A stretch of 64,000 bases of DNA from Clostridia bacterium (GTDB lineage: Bacteria > Bacillota > Clostridia > Oscillospirales > Acutalibacteraceae): assembly GCA_017407645.1 (NCBI GenBank), contig JAFQWE010000018.1:1-64000 (forward strand). Direction: 5' to 3'. The stretch's first letter is position 1, and each line of letters begins with the position of its first letter. Below the pieces are notes generated by a model. It did no database searches. It worked only from the letters and a program-made list of their open reading frames with translations, and was not told where the DNA came from. A program made the translations under genes and the position numbers. Positions 34,489 to 42,953 of the stretch are shown here, one piece after another.

Positions 34489-35111
34489 TATGCGTACACC
34501 TCCTCGATCTTAGCGACAGCATCCTTAACAACGATAACGGTGTCAGCGTTGAGGATGTCGTAGGTATTGATGGTGTTAACCTGTGCGGTTTTTACACCCT
34601 TGATGTTTGATGCGCTGCGGATTGCCTTGCTGTCATTCTCTGCGAGGATGATGAGGCTCTTCTTAGCGGCACCGATTGCTGCGAGGCACTCAACAACAGT
34701 CTTGGTCTTGTACTCGTCGCACTTGAGAGTGTCGAGAACGATGAGGTTGTTGTTAAGAACCTTATCAGAAAGTGCTGACTGGATTGCCAATCTGCGCTCT
34801 TTCTTGTTAAGAGTGAAGCCATATTCGCGGGGCTTCGGACCGAGGGCTACGCCGCCGTGATACCACTGGGGTGCACGGGTTGAACCCTGACGGGCGTGAC
34901 CAGTACCCTTCTGGCGCCATGGCTTTTTGCCACCGCCGGATACCTCGGAACGAGTGAGGGTAGACTGTGTGCCCTGACGCTGATTTGCAAGATATGCAAC
35001 AACAGCCATATGCATTACGGTAGTGTTGGGCTCAATACCAAAAACAGCATCGCTGAGGTTGATATCGGAAACCTTCTTACCTGCCATATCTAAAACACTG
35101 ATTGTAGGCAT
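34488..35111 (-). CDS. rplD: 50S ribosomal protein L4
   Basis: 207 residues. GTQSTLTRSEVSGGGKKPWRQKGTGHARQGS is the extended loop reaching the exit tunnel. In E. coli L4 represses the S10 operon; the long structured leader at 36154-36430 could be an analogous target, but that is inference. Confidence 0.97.
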   Translation of the reverse strand: MPTISVLDMAGKKVSDINLSDAVFGIEPNTTVMHMAVVAYLANQRQGTQSTLTRSEVSGGGKKPWRQKGTGHARQGSTRAPQWYHGGVALGPKPREYGFTLNKKERRLAIQSALSDKVLNNNLIVLDTLKCDEYKTKTVVECLAAIGAAKKSLIILAENDSKAIRSASNIKGVKTAQVNTINTYDILNADTVIVVKDAVAKIEEVYA

Positions 35112-35128
35112 TCTGTTCTCCCCCTTCC

Positions 35129-35761
35129 TTAGGCTTTAACGCTGTCGGTGATGTAAACATAGCCGCCCTTAGGACCAGGAATGGCACCCTTGATAGCGAT
35201 GATGTTCTTTTCTGCATCAACCTTAACAACAGCGAGATTTTGTACTGTGGATCTTACAGCGCCCATGTGACCTGCCATCTTACGTCCCTTGAATACACGT
35301 GAGGGAGATGAGCAAGCGCCCAATGAACCGCCGTGACGAGCAACAGGGCCGGTACCGTGACTCATCTTGAGTCTGGAGAAGCCGTGGCGCTTGATAACGC
35401 CTGCGTAGCCCTTACCTTTGCTGGTGCCGGTTACGTCAACTGCTTCACCCTCTGCAAAAGCGTCTGCCTTAATAACAGAACCGATTTCTACAGAAGCACA
35501 GTCATCAAGACGGAACTCCTTAAGAACGCGCTTTGCAGCAACGTTGTTCTTGTCGAAGTGGCCCTTCATAGGTTTGTTAACCTTGCTTACTTTGATGTCG
35601 CCGTAGCCAAGCTGTACTGCTTCGTAACCGTCAACCTCATTGGTCTTCTTAAAGGTAACGAGGCAAGGGCCTGCTTCAACGACTGTTACCGGAACGACTT
35701 TGCCGTTCTGGTCAAAAAGCTGGGTCATACCAAGCTTTTTGCCGATGATTCCTTTTTTCAT
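35129..35761 (-). CDS. rplC: 50S ribosomal protein L3
   Basis: 210 residues: [16 protein letters not shown], the long loop [22 protein letters not shown] that approaches the peptidyl-transferase centre, and [10 protein letters not shown]. One of the first proteins in 50S assembly. Confidence 0.97.
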   Translation of the reverse strand: MKKGIIGKKLGMTQLFDQNGKVVPVTVVEAGPCLVTFKKTNEVDGYEAVQLGYGDIKVSKVNKPMKGHFDKNNVAAKRVLKEFRLDDCASVEIGSVIKADAFAEGEAVDVTGTSKGKGYAGVIKRHGFSRLKMSHGTGPVARHGGSLGACSSPSRVFKGRKMAGHMGAVRSTVQNLAVVKVDAEKNIIAIKGAIPGPKGGYVYITDSVKA

Positions 35762-35844
35762 TTTTGGATATCCTCCTTATTGGTTATTGGTTGGCGTTGC
35801 CAACATGACCACACCGTGTCTTACATTAAAATACGCGTGCGTAA

Positions 35845-36153
35845 TTAGCACTTGATTTCAAATTCAACACCGGCGGGGAGCTCAAGACTCGACAGTGCTT
35901 CAACAGTTTTGTTTGAAGGTCTGAGGATGTCGATAAGCCTTTTGTGGGTTCTCATTTCAAACTGCTCGCGGCTGTCCTTATACTTGTGAACAGCACGAAG
36001 AATGGTAACGATTTCGCGATCGGTAGGGAGCGGTACAGGTCCTGATACGCGAGCGCCGGTGCGCTTTGCAGTTTCAACGATCTTTTCTGCTGCCTGATCA
36101 ACGAGTGCGTGATCGTAGCCCTTCAGTCTGATTCTGATCTTGTCCTTTGCCAT
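35845..36153 (-). CDS. rpsJ: 30S ribosomal protein S10
   Basis: 102 residues: [41 protein letters not shown]10 (NusE) also links NusG to NusB in antitermination. First gene of the cluster; AAGGAGG precedes the start and a ~277-nt leader lies upstream. Confidence 0.97.
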   Translation of the reverse strand: MAKDKIRIRLKGYDHALVDQAAEKIVETAKRTGARVSGPVPLPTDREIVTILRAVHKYKDSREQFEMRTHKRLIDILRPSNKTVEALSSLELPAGVEFEIKC

Positions 36154-36430
36154 TTGAAGTTCGCCTCCTTAATAATTTGGCGGGCTTCGATTAAAACTTT
36201 ACACCGCGCCGGGCGTTTCGCCCGTTCGCATTATAAAACCGGATTTGTTCCTAAATCTGTCAAGTACCTCTGGTAAACCATAGCTTTTGACACACAAATC
36301 CGGGATAGCGCATAAAAACGCTGTTTGTAAGGTTTTGATCGCCCGGTTTTTAAATCGGACATACTCCGCGGAAATTTCCTGACTCGAGGTCAGCCACCTC
36401 CCGCATCAACGCATATCTGCACAAGCGTGC
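36154..36430 (-). promoter_or_regulatory. Structured 5' leader of the S10 operon
   Basis: From the promoter at 36437-36465 to rpsJ there are about 277 noncoding nucleotides. On the minus strand a 9-bp helix (CCGGATTTG at 36303-36295 with CAAATCCGG at 36247-36239) encloses a second stem-loop containing AUGGUUUACCAGAGG, then a short CGGGCG-AAA-CGCCCG hairpin (36224-36210) before the ribosome-binding site. This resembles an autogenous control leader for a ribosomal-protein operon. I do not recognise it as a named leader family. Confidence 0.55.
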
Positions 36431-36436
36431 CCTATA

Positions 36437-36465
36437 ATCCTATCACAAAGGGGTACACTTGTCAA
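36437..36465 (-). promoter_or_regulatory. Promoter of the S10-spc-alpha cluster
   Basis: Minus strand TTGACA (36465-36460), 17 bp, TAGGAT (36442-36437). It is the only promoter-like site I see before the 32-gene cluster. The upstream 36466-36640 stretch is AT-rich and holds no supportable gene; its A/T tracts may act as an UP element. Confidence 0.75.
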
Positions 36466-36640
36466 CAAAAATATTGTTATAATTATGTATACCTGTGAAA
36501 AATCGGCGTTTTGACTTTTTATTGTAGAATTTTGAAGAGCGTATTTATCTATTTTGCATAAATATATATATAATTATATATTTTATACTGAATTTTATTT
36601 TCTATTTTTGATTATTGAAAGATGCGTTTTGTATATACAC

Positions 36641-36679
36641 AAAAAATTCGGAGCAATTTTTTGTAAACTGCTCCGAATT
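36641..36679 (-). terminator. Terminator of proS
   Basis: Minus strand AATTCGGAGCA ... TGCTCCGAATT stem (36679-36669 with 36655-36645) followed by TTTTTT, 24 bp after the proS stop. Confidence 0.88.
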
Positions 36680-36702
36680 GCCTATATATAATATGTAGGA
36701 AC

Positions 36703-38139
36703 TTAGTATGCCTTGCCCCAATAGGTAAGGTGCTTGGCAGGTTTGCCGCAGCAGACACAGGTATCTGCAATAGGCTCGTTGTTATCAAAAGGCATACAAC
36801 GGCTGCTTACTCCTGCTTTTTCTTTAAGTGCTTCCTCGCACTCAAGCTCGCCGCACCACATAGCACGGATAAGGCCGGGCTTATTGGTTGCCGTGTCAAT
36901 CATAGCATCCATATCGGTTGCGTCGTAGGTCATACTCTGACGGCGTGCAAGGGCTTTGTTATAAAGTCCGTCGTGCACAGCCTTAAGCAATTCGGGGATG
37001 CGCTGCTCAAGCTCGTCAAGAGAAACTGTAATTTTTTCATAATTATCGCGGCGAACAACAACGCACTTATTTTCGGCCATATCCTTAGGACCGATTTCAA
37101 CACGCAGAGGAATACCGCGCATTTCGCACTGAGCGAATTTCCAGCCTGCAGAGTTGTCGCTGTCGTCAAGATGGGCTCTGCACACCTTTGACAGACGGTC
37201 TTTAAGCTCGTTTGCCTTTTCAAGCACGCCCTCTTTATGAGTAGCGATGGGAATAACCTCTACCTGAACAGGAGCAACTGCAGGAGGAAGCACCAAGCCG
37301 TTATCGTCACCGTGAGTCATAATAATAGCACCGATTATACGGGTGGACATTCCCCAAGAGGTCTGATGAGGATACTCCTGCTTATTATCGCGGCCTGTAA
37401 ACTGAATATTAAAAGCACGGGAGAAGCCGTCACCAAAATAGTGAGAGGTACCGCTTTGCAAAGCCTTACCGTCGTGCATCATTGCCTCGATAGTATAGGT
37501 TGCCTCGGCGCCTGCAAACTTTTCTTTATCAGTCTTCTTGCCTTTGATAACAGGGATTGCCAATTCTTTCTCGCAGAAATCGGCATAAACGTCAAGCATC
37601 TGACGGGTTTCAATCATTGCCTCTTCTGCGGTTTCGTGCATAGTGTGACCTTCCTGCCAGAAAAACTCCATTGTGCGAAGGAAGGGACGGGTGGTCTTTT
37701 CCCATCTTACAACAGAACACCACTGATTGTAGAGTTTGGGTAAGTCGCGGTATGAATGGATAATATCTGCATAATGCTCGCAAAATACAGTTTCACTTGT
37801 AGGACGGACGCAGAGTCGCTCGTTAAGTTTTTCTTCGCCGCCGTGAGTTACCCAAGCAACCTCGGGAGCAAAGCCTTCAACGTGGTCTTTTTCACGTTGA
37901 AGCAAGCTTTCGGGGATGAACATAGGCATCATAACGTTTTCGTGACCCAGTGCCTTGAAGCGTGAGTCAAGAGAGTTGCGAATATTCTCCCACAATGCAG
38001 TGCCGTAGGGGCGCACAATCATACAGCCTCTTACACCGCTGTAGGAAGCAAGCTCTGCCTTCTTAACTATATCGGTATACCACTGCGCAAAATCCTCATC
38101 CATAGAGGTAATATCGCGCACCATTTTCTTGTCTGCCAT
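36703..38139 (-). CDS. proS: Prolyl-tRNA synthetase, archaeal/eukaryotic-like type
   Basis: 478 residues, the short form (ProS type 3) without the bacterial editing insertion. Class II motifs: [16 protein letters not shown] (motif 1 region), [24 protein letters not shown] (motif 2), and the [19 protein letters not shown] segment; the C-terminal zinc-type domain ends [18 protein letters not shown]. It charges tRNA-Pro. No T-box leader precedes it; it begins 2 bp after the deacetylase gene and is likely co-transcribed with it. Confidence 0.95.
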   Translation of the reverse strand: MADKKMVRDITSMDEDFAQWYTDIVKKAELASYSGVRGCMIVRPYGTALWENIRNSLDSRFKALGHENVMMPMFIPESLLQREKDHVEGFAPEVAWVTHGGEEKLNERLCVRPTSETVFCEHYADIIHSYRDLPKLYNQWCSVVRWEKTTRPFLRTMEFFWQEGHTMHETAEEAMIETRQMLDVYADFCEKELAIPVIKGKKTDKEKFAGAEATYTIEAMMHDGKALQSGTSHYFGDGFSRAFNIQFTGRDNKQEYPHQTSWGMSTRIIGAIIMTHGDDNGLVLPPAVAPVQVEVIPIATHKEGVLEKANELKDRLSKVCRAHLDDSDNSAGWKFAQCEMRGIPLRVEIGPKDMAENKCVVVRRDNYEKITVSLDELEQRIPELLKAVHDGLYNKALARRQSMTYDATDMDAMIDTATNKPGLIRAMWCGELECEEALKEKAGVSSRCMPFDNNEPIADTCVCCGKPAKHLTYWGKAY

Positions 38140-38141
38140 AA

Positions 38142-38954
38142 TTATATATCCTTTCTAAATGAAACTGTACTGCCTGCAGGTATTTTAACACACTCGTCAT
38201 TCACAGTTGCCCACACGTCAACACCTGATGGGTTGTGAACAACATCTCCGTCAACACTGACTGCAAGACGTCGCACAGCATTTATGTAATCGCATATTTC
38301 AATATTGGTTGCATACCACACATTGTCGTGACCTGTTGCATACTTGCAAAAATCCTCAATTATGTGCCAGTTATCACTTTGGTCAAACTCGTAGCTGTGA
38401 CCCCACACGTTCATTATTTGCAAGGGTGCGTGATGATTAGGAGTAACAAACTTATCAAACAACTCGTGAAGCTTTGGGTTTCTATGATGACAGGTTGGAT
38501 GCCAATACATAAAATCGTCCGGCGGCGCGAACCATTCGGTTGCTCGGGTAGTACGGGAATATTCCATTCCGCAAGCCCTTAAAACAGTTATAACATCCTC
38601 ATTATGTGAGCCATAGGGGTAACTCATTCCCCTTACAACATATCCGCAAGCCGATTCTAATGCACGGCGGTCATTCATAATTTCTGCCGCAACAGAGGCA
38701 AACGGGATTCGGGTTGGATGAGGGTGGTTAACCATATGACAAGACACCTCGTGCCCTGCATAAAGTTTTTTAACCTCCTCCGCTTTGATGCTGCCATCTC
38801 GGCCTAATCTGGCCGAATTAAGATGAAAGGTTGCCTTCATACCGTACTTATTGAAAATTTCAACAAGTCGCCTGTCTGCAACATTACCGTCGTCGTAACT
38901 GAAGGTAAGGGCACACTTGCATCCGTTTTTAAAGCGATCAAATATTATTCTCAC
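38142..38954 (-). CDS. Polysaccharide deacetylase (NodB-like) family protein
   Basis: 270 residues from a GTG start with GGTGAT upstream. NodB-type motifs: [14 protein letters not shown] (metal Asp), [11 protein letters not shown] (metal His pair) and [27 protein letters not shown]. There is no signal peptide, so it is probably cytosolic and may act on a soluble sugar rather than on wall glycan. The C-terminal ~40 residues form a small beta-rich extension. Two bp separate it from proS, a chance-looking operon partner. Confidence 0.8.
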   Translation of the reverse strand: MRIIFDRFKNGCKCALTFSYDDGNVADRRLVEIFNKYGMKATFHLNSARLGRDGSIKAEEVKKLYAGHEVSCHMVNHPHPTRIPFASVAAEIMNDRRALESACGYVVRGMSYPYGSHNEDVITVLRACGMEYSRTTRATEWFAPPDDFMYWHPTCHHRNPKLHELFDKFVTPNHHAPLQIMNVWGHSYEFDQSDNWHIIEDFCKYATGHDNVWYATNIEICDYINAVRRLAVSVDGDVVHNPSGVDVWATVNDECVKIPAGSTVSFRKDI

Positions 38955-38992
38955 CTTATAATCACCAACCTTAACATACCCTAAACTGACAC

Positions 38993-39023
38993 AAAAACCG
39001 CTTTAAGTATAACTTAAAACGGT
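38993..39023 (-). terminator. Terminator of acpP
   Basis: Minus strand ACCGTTTTAAGT/ACTTAAAGCGGT stem followed by TTTTTGTG. A TTGCAA-N18-TATACT pair overlapping it (minus strand) might start transcription of the deacetylase-proS pair; weak. Confidence 0.75.
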
Positions 39024-39046
39024 CAGTGTTTGCAAGTATAATTTAA

Positions 39047-39274
39047 TTACTGATTGTTTTCGATATATTTAACCAAGTCGCCGACCTTTTTCATATTTGC
39101 TGCTTCTTCGTCGGGAATAACAACGTCAAACTCATCTTCAATTGCATAAAGCAAATCAACTATATCAATACTGTCAGCGTTGAAATCCTCTTGAACGTCA
39201 GTATCCATAGTGATTTCATCAGCTTCTTTATCAAACTGAGTAGCCAACATTTCTCTTATCTTTTCGAATACCAT
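39047..39274 (-). CDS. acpP: Acyl carrier protein
   Basis: 75 residues from the ATG at 39274 (MVFEKIREML; GAGG upstream), not the longer open frame. The phosphopantetheine serine is in DFNADSIDIVDLLYAIEDEF; the usual DSLD is DSID here. It carries acyl chains in fatty-acid synthesis. It stands alone with its own promoter and terminator; fab genes are not in the window. Confidence 0.92.
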   Translation of the reverse strand: MVFEKIREMLATQFDKEADEITMDTDVQEDFNADSIDIVDLLYAIEDEFDVVIPDEEAANMKKVGDLVKYIENNQ

Positions 39275-39407
39275 AAAAAACTCCTCTTTCAAGAAAAAAT
39301 TGCATTGTGAGGATAGACAAACCCCACCGAATATGTTATTATATAACACGCAGTTTTGCAGTTTATATAATAAGCAAGGTATACTTTTATATACATTGCC
39401 TAAACAA

Positions 39408-39436
39408 ATAATATGTACTGCAAGACGTTTTGTCAA
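39408..39436 (-). promoter_or_regulatory. Promoter of acpP
   Basis: Minus strand TTGACA (39436-39431) and TATTAT (39413-39408), exactly 17 bp apart. The 5' UTR is about 125 nt. A divergent promoter for aroE must lie in the same 39275-39498 gap, but I cannot point to convincing hexamers. Confidence 0.8.
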
Positions 39437-39498
39437 TAGGTTTTTGAAATTTTTACAAAATTGAAACCCTTTTAAAGTCTAAAAAAGGAGTGGTTTTT

Positions 39499-40332
39499 TT
39501 GAATTTTGCCGTTATCGGACACCCTATCGGGCATACTATGTCTCCTTATATTCATAACCGCCTTTTTGAACTTTCGGGCAAAACTGTTACATATTATAAA
39601 TATGATATTAACCCTGATAATTTGGCAGAACAATACGACAAAATTCTTAAAAAGCTTGATGGGTTTAACGTTACCATTCCTCATAAGCAGGCTATTATTC
39701 CTTTGCTTAAAGGGCTTGATGAAAGCGCATTTTTTTACGGCGCCGTAAACTGTGTTGACAAAAACGGCATAGGCTACAACACCGATGCTTTCGGTTTTTG
39801 CACTGCCATAAATAAAAAAGGTATTTCTCTTGAGGGTAAGGTTTTGCTTCTTGGAAGCGGTGGCGCGGCAAGAACGATTGCCTTTGAGGCAATTAAGGCA
39901 GGATGTGAATTAACCGTTGCGGCAAGGGGTATAAGCGGACTCACCCTTAAAAACGAGATTGCCGAAAAACTTGGAAAACAGATAAAGGTTATACCATTTA
40001 ACGAGGTTTGCGGCGGCTATGATTTGGTAGTTAACGCAACCCCTGTTGGAATGTATCCTAACACAGACGTGTCTCCTCTTTCAGACGGTCAGCTTTGTGG
40101 GTGCAAGGCTCTTTTTGATGCCATATATAATCCTCGCAAAACACTGCTTATGAAGTTTGCCGAAGATTGCAATATGAAAATTGCAGAGGGTATGGCTATG
40201 CTTGTTTGGCAGGCTGTCAGAGCTCACGAAATATGGTACGGCGCAAAATTTGACGATAAAGATATTGACCGTTTAATTGATGACGCCAACAACGAAATGG
40301 CTGTTTTGTTTGGGGGTCAAAAAAATGAATAA
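39499..40332 (+). CDS. aroE: Shikimate dehydrogenase
   Basis: 277 residues from a TTG start at 39499, eight nt after GGAG; a GTG at 39490 is in frame but abuts the RBS. IGHPIGHTMSPYIHN, the catalytic Lys in NVTIPHK, the NADP-binding LLGSGGAARTIAFEA and NATPVGMYPN are present. It reduces 3-dehydroshikimate to shikimate. First gene of the aromatic operon; overlaps aroK by 8 bp. Confidence 0.95.
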   Translation: MNFAVIGHPIGHTMSPYIHNRLFELSGKTVTYYKYDINPDNLAEQYDKILKKLDGFNVTIPHKQAIIPLLKGLDESAFFYGAVNCVDKNGIGYNTDAFGFCTAINKKGISLEGKVLLLGSGGAARTIAFEAIKAGCELTVAARGISGLTLKNEIAEKLGKQIKVIPFNEVCGGYDLVVNATPVGMYPNTDVSPLSDGQLCGCKALFDAIYNPRKTLLMKFAEDCNMKIAEGMAMLVWQAVRAHEIWYGAKFDDKDIDRLIDDANNEMAVLFGGQKNE

Positions 40333-40819
40333 CATCGTCCTTTGCGGATTTATGGGATGTGGCAAATCAACTGTTGGGCAAATTCTCGCACAAATGACAG
40401 GACGCGCCTTTGTTGACACCGACCAACTGATTGAAAGCAATGAAAATATGACCATTTCTCAGATTTTTGAAAAAATTGGCGAAAAGGGTTTTAGAGATGC
40501 AGAGCATACCGCCTGCAAAGAAGCCGCGAATATGCAAAACGCCGTTATTTCAACCGGTGGCGGCGCTCTTACGTTTGAAAGAAACGTTGCGGTTTTTAAT
40601 GAAGATAAAATTGTCTTTTTAGACGTGCCTTTTGATGAAATCTGCCGCCGTATAGGTGATGACGGCAACCGTCCTTTGTTTAAAGATAAAAGCAAGGCAA
40701 AAGAACTTTTTGACACTCGAATTGCTTTATATCGCACTGCAGCTCACTATGTAATTGACGGTATGGGGAACAAAAATGAAATAGCAAACCGAATTTTGAC
40801 CATTTTGAAAGAAGGCTAA
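40325..40819 (+). CDS. aroK: Shikimate kinase
   Basis: 164 residues from the ATG at 40325, overlapping aroE. P-loop GFMGCGKSTVGQ, shikimate-binding FVDTDQLIE and GGGALTF, lid RPLFKDK. Phosphorylates shikimate at O-3. Ends 3 bp before tyrA. Confidence 0.95.
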   Translation: MNNIVLCGFMGCGKSTVGQILAQMTGRAFVDTDQLIESNENMTISQIFEKIGEKGFRDAEHTACKEAANMQNAVISTGGGALTFERNVAVFNEDKIVFLDVPFDEICRRIGDDGNRPLFKDKSKAKELFDTRIALYRTAAHYVIDGMGNKNEIANRILTILKEG

Positions 40820-40822
40820 ACA

Positions 40823-41647
40823 ATGAATATTTTTATCGCCGGACTCGGTCTTATAGGCGGAAGCTTTGCCAAAGCATTTAAGCGCCACACCAACCACACG
40901 ATTTACGGCTATGATATTAACCCAGCTACTGCCCAGTTTGCATTATCAAGGGGTGCCATAGACATTATTGCCGATGAAAGCGACCTTAAAAACTGCGGTT
41001 TTGTGGTAGTTTGCCTTTATCCCAAGGCAACCGTAGATTTTATTAACCGAAACGCCGCAAATTTTAAAAAAGGCAGTGTTATCACCGATGCCTGTGGTGT
41101 TAAAGGCGTAATATACGACGGTATTGAAAATTCGGTAAAAGGCTATTCTTTGCGCTTTGTGGGCGCTCATCCAATGGCTGGCAGAGAGCAATGCGGTTTT
41201 GATTACAGTGAGGACGAATTATACGCAGGTGCAAGCCTTATTGTAACACCTGAGGGAGCAGATGACGAGGCGGTCAATCTGGTGTGTGAAATTGCTCTTC
41301 AGTTAGGCTTCGGTGAATGTAAAATCACCGACAAAGCGACCCACGATATTATGATTGCCTATACCTCTCAATTACCGCATGTTTTGGCGTGCAGTTATAT
41401 CAACGACCCGTTGGCTCCGTTGCATTTTGGCTATTCAGCAGGCTCATTTAAAGATGTAAGCCGTGTTGCCAGAATCAATGCTGAAATGTGGAGTGAACTG
41501 TTTTTGGATAACAAGGAAGCCTTATCGCAGGAAATTGCAGCACTTATAAGCAATCTTTCCGATTTTAAGAATTTAATTGACAAAAATGACCGTGCTTCCT
41601 TGAAAAAAGCACTTGAAAAATCTCGAAAAATCAAGGAGCAATTATGA
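40823..41647 (+). CDS. tyrA: Prephenate dehydrogenase
   Basis: 274 residues. Rossmann GLGLIGGSFAKAFK, catalytic-region HPMAGREQCGFDYSEDELYAGASLIVTP and an all-helical dimerisation domain. It oxidatively decarboxylates prephenate to hydroxyphenylpyruvate for tyrosine. There is no ACT domain, so feedback by tyrosine, if any, is not by that route. Overlaps aroB by 4 bp. Confidence 0.93.
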   Translation: MNIFIAGLGLIGGSFAKAFKRHTNHTIYGYDINPATAQFALSRGAIDIIADESDLKNCGFVVVCLYPKATVDFINRNAANFKKGSVITDACGVKGVIYDGIENSVKGYSLRFVGAHPMAGREQCGFDYSEDELYAGASLIVTPEGADDEAVNLVCEIALQLGFGECKITDKATHDIMIAYTSQLPHVLACSYINDPLAPLHFGYSAGSFKDVSRVARINAEMWSELFLDNKEALSQEIAALISNLSDFKNLIDKNDRASLKKALEKSRKIKEQL

Positions 41648-42699
41648 AAAAGGTAAACGTTTTAGGAAAATATGATATTGCCATCGGTGAACGTCTTATT
41701 GAGCGTGCAGGAATGGCAATAAAAAGAGTTTGCAAGGGTAAAAAATGCACTGTCGTATCTGACAGCAACGTTGCGCCGCTCTATGCTGAAAAGGTGCTTG
41801 ACTCTTTACGTCAGGCAGGCTTTGAACCGTCACTTTTTGTTTTTGACGCAGGTGAAAAAAGCAAAAATCTGCACACTGTTACACAAATGCTGAATTTTTT
41901 TGCTCAGCAAGAGTTAACTCGCAGTGACTTTGCCGTTGCCCTTGGGGGCGGTGTGGTTGGTGATCTGACAGGCTTTGCCGCCGCAATTTATTTGAGAGGA
42001 ATTCAGTTTGTGCAAATTCCCACTACCCTTTTGGCGCAAATTGACTCTTCCGTTGGCGGAAAGACGGGTTGTGACCTTGAAAGTGGTAAAAATCTTGTTG
42101 GTGCGTTTCATCATCCTGCCCTTGTGCTTATTGATACAGGGGCGCTTTCTACCCTTCCTGACGAGTATATGAGGGATGGTATGGGTGAGCTTATCAAATA
42201 TGGTGCAATAAAATCACCTGAAATTTTTGAAATTTTAGAAAAAGAGACTTGTTTTGCACGCTTAGATGAGTTAATACATAAGTGTGTATGCATAAAAGCC
42301 GAAATTGTTGAAAAGGATTTTACCGAGCAAGGCGAACGTGCCCTGCTGAATTTTGGCCATACCGTTGGTCACGCTATTGAAAAACTTGAAAATTTCGGCG
42401 GTATCTCTCACGGCTCGGCAGTTGCAATCGGTATGTGTGTGATTACCCGTGCCGCAGAGCGTGTTGAACTGTGTCATAAAGGCAACGCAGCACGTATTGA
42501 AGCGGTATGTAAAAAATACGGGTTACCCACTGAATATGACGCCTCGGCGGAAGAAATTGCAAATGCCGCGCTTAACGACAAAAAACGAAACGGTAACATA
42601 TTGAAAATGGTGCTCATCCGCAAAATTGGTGACAGTTATATTTGCCCTGTTGACTGTGACAAATTTGACCGCTTCTTAGAGGGCAACGTTAAGGCTTAA
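41644..42699 (+). CDS. aroB: 3-dehydroquinate synthase
   Basis: 351 residues. NAD-binding GGGVVGDLTGFAAAIYLRGI, QIPTTLLAQIDSSVGGKTG and FGHTVGHAIE zinc ligands are complete. It converts DAHP to 3-dehydroquinate. Bases 42233-42280 of this gene (coding for ILEKETCFARLDELI) recur in diverged form at 42848-42895. Followed by a terminator, so the first aro unit is aroE-aroK-tyrA-aroB. Confidence 0.96.
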   Translation: MKKVNVLGKYDIAIGERLIERAGMAIKRVCKGKKCTVVSDSNVAPLYAEKVLDSLRQAGFEPSLFVFDAGEKSKNLHTVTQMLNFFAQQELTRSDFAVALGGGVVGDLTGFAAAIYLRGIQFVQIPTTLLAQIDSSVGGKTGCDLESGKNLVGAFHHPALVLIDTGALSTLPDEYMRDGMGELIKYGAIKSPEIFEILEKETCFARLDELIHKCVCIKAEIVEKDFTEQGERALLNFGHTVGHAIEKLENFGGISHGSAVAIGMCVITRAAERVELCHKGNAARIEAVCKKYGLPTEYDASAEEIANAALNDKKRNGNILKMVLIRKIGDSYICPVDCDKFDRFLEGNVKA

Positions 42700-42718
42700 T
42701 TTTCTAATATTAAAAATA

Positions 42719-42759
42719 GACCGAGGCAGAGTTTAATTCTGTCTCGGTCTTGTTTTTTT
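42719..42759 (+). terminator. Terminator after aroB
   Basis: GACCGAGGCAGA pairs with TCTGTCTCGGTC around GTTTAAT and is followed by TTGTTTTTTT, a standard intrinsic terminator that separates aroB from the lipoprotein gene. Confidence 0.9.
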
Positions 42760-42847
42760 AGAGTTTTTACCTTGCTCACAAAAATCGGTTGGTTTAACTG
42801 TGCAAGTTGACCAAATGGTAATAAAAAAATATATAAAACCGTGATTT

Positions 42848-42895
42848 TTTTAGAAAAAGAGTCTTGTTTTACTCGGTTAAATGAGTTAATATATA
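42848..42895 (+). pseudogene. Relic of an internal aroB segment
   Basis: 48 bp align without gaps to aroB 42233-42280 with six mismatches. In frame it reads FLEKESCFTRLNELI against ILEKETCFARLDELI in AroB, so the likeness holds at protein level. No other part of aroB is recognisable around it. It looks like a remnant of a partial duplication or of a second aroB allele lost when the lipoprotein gene became inserted in the pathway cluster. Confidence 0.7.
42864..42892 (+). promoter_or_regulatory. Candidate promoter inside the aroB relic
   Basis: TTGTTT (42864-42869), 17 bp, TAATAT (42887-42892), about 45 nt upstream of the lipoprotein RBS. The equivalent aroB bases read TTGTTT-N17-TAATAC, so one substitution improved the -10. 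Assignment is inference from hexamers and position. Confidence 0.5.
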
Positions 42896-42953
42896 GTAGA
42901 TTAAGCATCTTTGGGATGCAAACAATTATTTTGCACAAAAGGAGATTTCAGTT

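Noticed and set aside
38955..39046. T-box riboswitch before the deacetylase-proS genes
   Set aside because: The gap is too short and lacks AGGGTGGNACCGCG and a specifier stem; it only holds the acpP terminator.
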